The notes beneath the pieces are model-generated. The model searched no databases, was not told the DNA's origin, and worked only from the letters and a program-made list of their open reading frames with translations. 22,773 nucleotides of DNA from an uncultured Eubacterium sp. (GTDB lineage: Bacteria; Bacillota; Clostridia; Peptostreptococcales; Anaerovoracaceae), in the NCBI GenBank assembly GCA_900543485.1, contig UQRM01000035.1, positions 1 to 22,773 on the forward strand, written 5' to 3'. This document shows positions 22,701 to 22,773 of this stretch, one piece after another. The position numbers and the translations under genes are program-made. Position 1 is the stretch's first letter; every line of letters begins with the position of its first letter.

Positions 22701-22757
22701 CATTGCTATAAACTGGTTGTCATTGTTGTTGCTGGCTGTGGGGCTTGCCGGTTGCAA
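16743..22757 (-). CDS. Giant phage polyvalent protein (2004 aa) with LPD-type domains, coiled coils and C-terminal M23 peptidase
   Basis: Modules in order: (a) 64-130, a segment with MFEAKPLRAVGFDEVRAAVVP and an RxxxVNAA ending, the C-terminal part of a domain common in polyvalent proteins; (b) a VRFSL linker (133-137); (c) ~155-300, an LPD3-like domain with RARAYMREHFRG, KLIAVTELQNLL, WNYYQTIF and YDITKI; (d) a second linker IRFSL (330-334); (e) ~345-505, a possible ADP-ribosyltransferase-like fold (LYRFSNSGSPMSDWGHAMFSD); (f) charged coiled coils at ~515-545 and ~755-845; (g) ~1000-1600, LPD38-like helical region with hydrophobic 1538-1556; (h) 1880-2004, M23 zinc peptidase with SYHEGIDIGAPLG (His1906, Asp1910), YNHL (His1954) and GPHLDF (His1985, Asp1987). 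Such proteins are thought to be packaged and delivered into the host; the M23 domain would open the wall. In-frame TGA at 22767-22769 forces a TTG (22757) or internal ATG start without SD, so the true N-terminus may be missing. Confidence 0.85.
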   Translation of the reverse strand: MQPASPTASNNNDNQFIAMDNLGYAIEEACERPTVENIKETVEGYKFNITDEQAQEINNIINEVVDMPVNMFEAKPLRAVGFDEVRAAVVPNDIEEDIKSGLADRGVEVFEYESDNDADRINKVNAAAEEEGVRFSLKEDDSGTKYTLIDAKDISVEGMSENDPLPKRARAYMREHFRGVVLPVGKTKGAYMRREAEGEYTNPAKVIDDGIYRDKLIAVTELQNLLKGSKFLRWNKDKGTHKDAVRGWNYYQTIFVVMGKDSNARVYSGEVQIKRIARGDVFYDITKIKDITDGNIGRGVAAHAESTGDSDNNISQDEGKGNTQSDSPDIRFSLSDEAGSDTDSILYRFSNSGSPMSDWGHAMFSDNEGQVEHYGKNKYTVNESELTSFEDVVPLIDKAYEDDKANDFSVMEFYGIDENIYNDKAEFLELFDPADITDAAAAYDNSATSAWLYDTVLEPNGIKGIRTQNGGVVYDDSIIERAGERWYSYPDEADVIDYANEHETEFVDVPPVRDYEKDAVRVRQQTYGELLEQVEKLKRDRKRTKGRVLDERSVREEVNSLVVNLMTYSESYTVNGGRRKTNRDLVRDGVHAVSQIFTALKKGDSYEAITTAELAAQDIVERLELVNDDMFYEYKDLRNYLKNTRLVISEEDAANIPDFKNFKKQQAGRIRIVKQNGMPVDTVYQELVEQYPELFDAELTHPADQLTEIAEVRESLEPYDIMLSAEETQQLVKQTAQDLLDIAGRGKPYRSTVDKYDEKLRLVKARQQEAIRDVRRNERERAERLVQAEREKRAEQVKHAKERADKRVQAERDKARARDEKRRDTQARREAMASIEQNRRWLQDRIAKPTDDKHVPEGMKSALADLLSQMDMQTTRSKNLEAKRGERARRWVEMDELRSRLAEIAKEDGSGEFEYDGYIFEVIDSMAQHMDGRAIDESSTEQLHELDILMKYIVANIRNYNKAFDESIKEEISQLGDESIGKARARQEKLKDDKYHDRSGVLGSADRLLNESMVTPRDFFERLGGGLEKTFMSMRRGMDKHIDNISRTRDFFDELFKPYRNKTAIRKRSKPGSELEHWRDDSQVQTFDVQGGKISLSPAQIMSLYCLSKREQALGHIFGSGIVASRVDKASKLKKALGGKISTSGSTVMVSMEDVARIVDTLTPEQREMADKLQGYLNNECAAWGNEVSMKMYGYRKFTEKNYFPIKSADAYLDSNFEGRQAMERIKNFGFTKGTVVNANNPIMIDDIFSVVADHVNKMSLYNAFAAPISDFMRVYNYKSRDDAGLIHGSVKAAVEDAYGKKAINYINNFMSDLNSQVQTRSEGLTRFVSKSLANYKKSAIGGNLRVAIQQPTAVMRAFTLISPRYFVNAHINPVKNMRDMQEHCQIAKWKAWGFSQVDMARDIDDIMMNNEWSKIDTVTMEIYGALDNVTWSSIWAAVREETKAKHKDVKVDSEEFYQICNERASEIFDKTQVVDSVFHRSQAMRNTDVMSKMLTSFMAEPTRTFNMMRTEYARAIELWHEGNKTAAVGKFNRATSVFVLNAAAVSAAAAIADALRDKAPGDDDDDSWWANFWANFWGNVNPLNMIPMVKDIWGYTDGWGTSNMAMEGWEKLVQGAMNLAANRDAESLKAFCEGLGYVTGLPVKNVMREVDSIFKALGIEVFASEDGEEKKEKAGIFDSVLGKMNIKDGSNFDKVLNHFGFNLTEEEKAQREYDERLSDIKEKVEGLSGDEKQEKIWSEATENYTKYINSGDYKKLDEIRKLLGDLGGDVDKFDESVFSRTKTAYKKNIGAKGDPDKTEAYRYYLTKQGMTEAQISREVIADSDSAKEFQLALCMDDEEAAVTALSHLLEAGITYQDAYTLFVNRTKAIKGADYSTGELAYPTDGTITSAFGYRNSPTAGASSYHEGIDIGAPLGSDVAAADGGKVSRAGWNGGKGYSVTIDHGNGRYTEYNHLNCYYVQKGDAVSKGQIIAAVGSTGVSTGPHLDFRVRESGTYVDPMIYFR

Positions 22758-22773
22758 GACTTCGCGTCACTCA

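Larger units (their letters stand above)
14507..22773 (-). mobile_element. Prophage, lysis end (right end beyond window)
   Basis: All genes from 14661 to 22757 are phage type and run on the minus strand: polyvalent protein, holin, DUF2829/Tad2-like protein, endolysin and small membrane protein. They are followed by a strong terminator and the tRNA-derived attachment site. Integrase, repressor, head and tail genes are not present and should lie to the right. The giant M23-bearing protein just upstream of the lysis cassette suggests an internal virion or injected protein, possibly of a short-tailed phage; morphology cannot be decided here. Confidence 0.85.

Noticed and set aside
1..22773. CRISPR array or other regularly spaced repeats
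   Set aside because: No regularly spaced repeat was seen; the only notable exact direct repeat is the 19-bp pair around the Tad2-like gene.

Overview
The window looks like chromosome from an anaerobic Bacillota (Clostridia-type) bacterium with a prophage end attached. Supporting signs are strong GGAGG ribosome-binding sites, frequent GTG starts, a BMP-type nucleoside ABC transporter in the Bacillus NupNOPQ order, a DivIVA-like coiled-coil protein, an SPFH/NfeD pair and SPP1-type holin. The species cannot be named from the sequence.

Layout. (1) 1-~310: the 5' part of an IS200/IS605-type tnpA on the minus strand, cut by the left edge, with two hairpins upstream. It abuts the terminator of the next operon. 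(2) 322-8277, minus strand: a long operon running from a promoter at ~8250-8277 down to a perfect 16-bp terminator stem at 322-363. Its order is DivIVA-like protein, xpt, BMP substrate-binding protein, ABC ATPase, two permeases, DJ-1/PfpI protein, PHP phosphoesterase. This is a purine nucleoside uptake and salvage unit with extra genes at each end. At the xpt/bmp boundary a piece of DNA appears to be missing: bmp has no signal peptide, lipobox or start, and xpt has lost its natural C-terminus. (3) 8405-9448, plus strand: a divergent, low-complexity single-pass membrane protein followed by a terminator. (4) 9844-14315, minus strand: a membrane operon with a SHOCT-tailed membrane protein, NfeD-like protein, SPFH/band-7 protein, two adjacent 87-residue proteins that look like distant paralogues, and a lipoprotein metallo-beta-lactamase-fold hydrolase. 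Its promoter is separated from the first gene by a structured ~100-nt leader ending in an intrinsic-terminator-like hairpin.

(5) 14507-22773: the lysis end of a prophage, all on the minus strand. The left boundary is a displaced 3' half of a tRNA gene (anticodon loop reads GGC, alanine) still followed by what looks like the native tRNA terminator, so it is an attR-type junction. The intact tRNA and the integrase are expected beyond the right edge. The phage genes, in transcription order, are a 2004-codon polyvalent protein with a C-terminal M23 peptidase, an SPP1-type holin, a two-domain DUF2829/Tad2-like protein, a peptidoglycan-binding/M15 endolysin, a small membrane protein, and a strong terminator.

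The most notable observations are the duplicated Tad2-like gene (Tad2 is a Thoeris anti-defence family) lying between holin and endolysin and bounded by an exact 19-bp direct repeat that carries the SD-stop-start signal; the structured leader or small RNA at ~14184-14282; the xpt/bmp deletion junction; and the giant polyvalent protein with an HxD variant of the M23 zinc motif.
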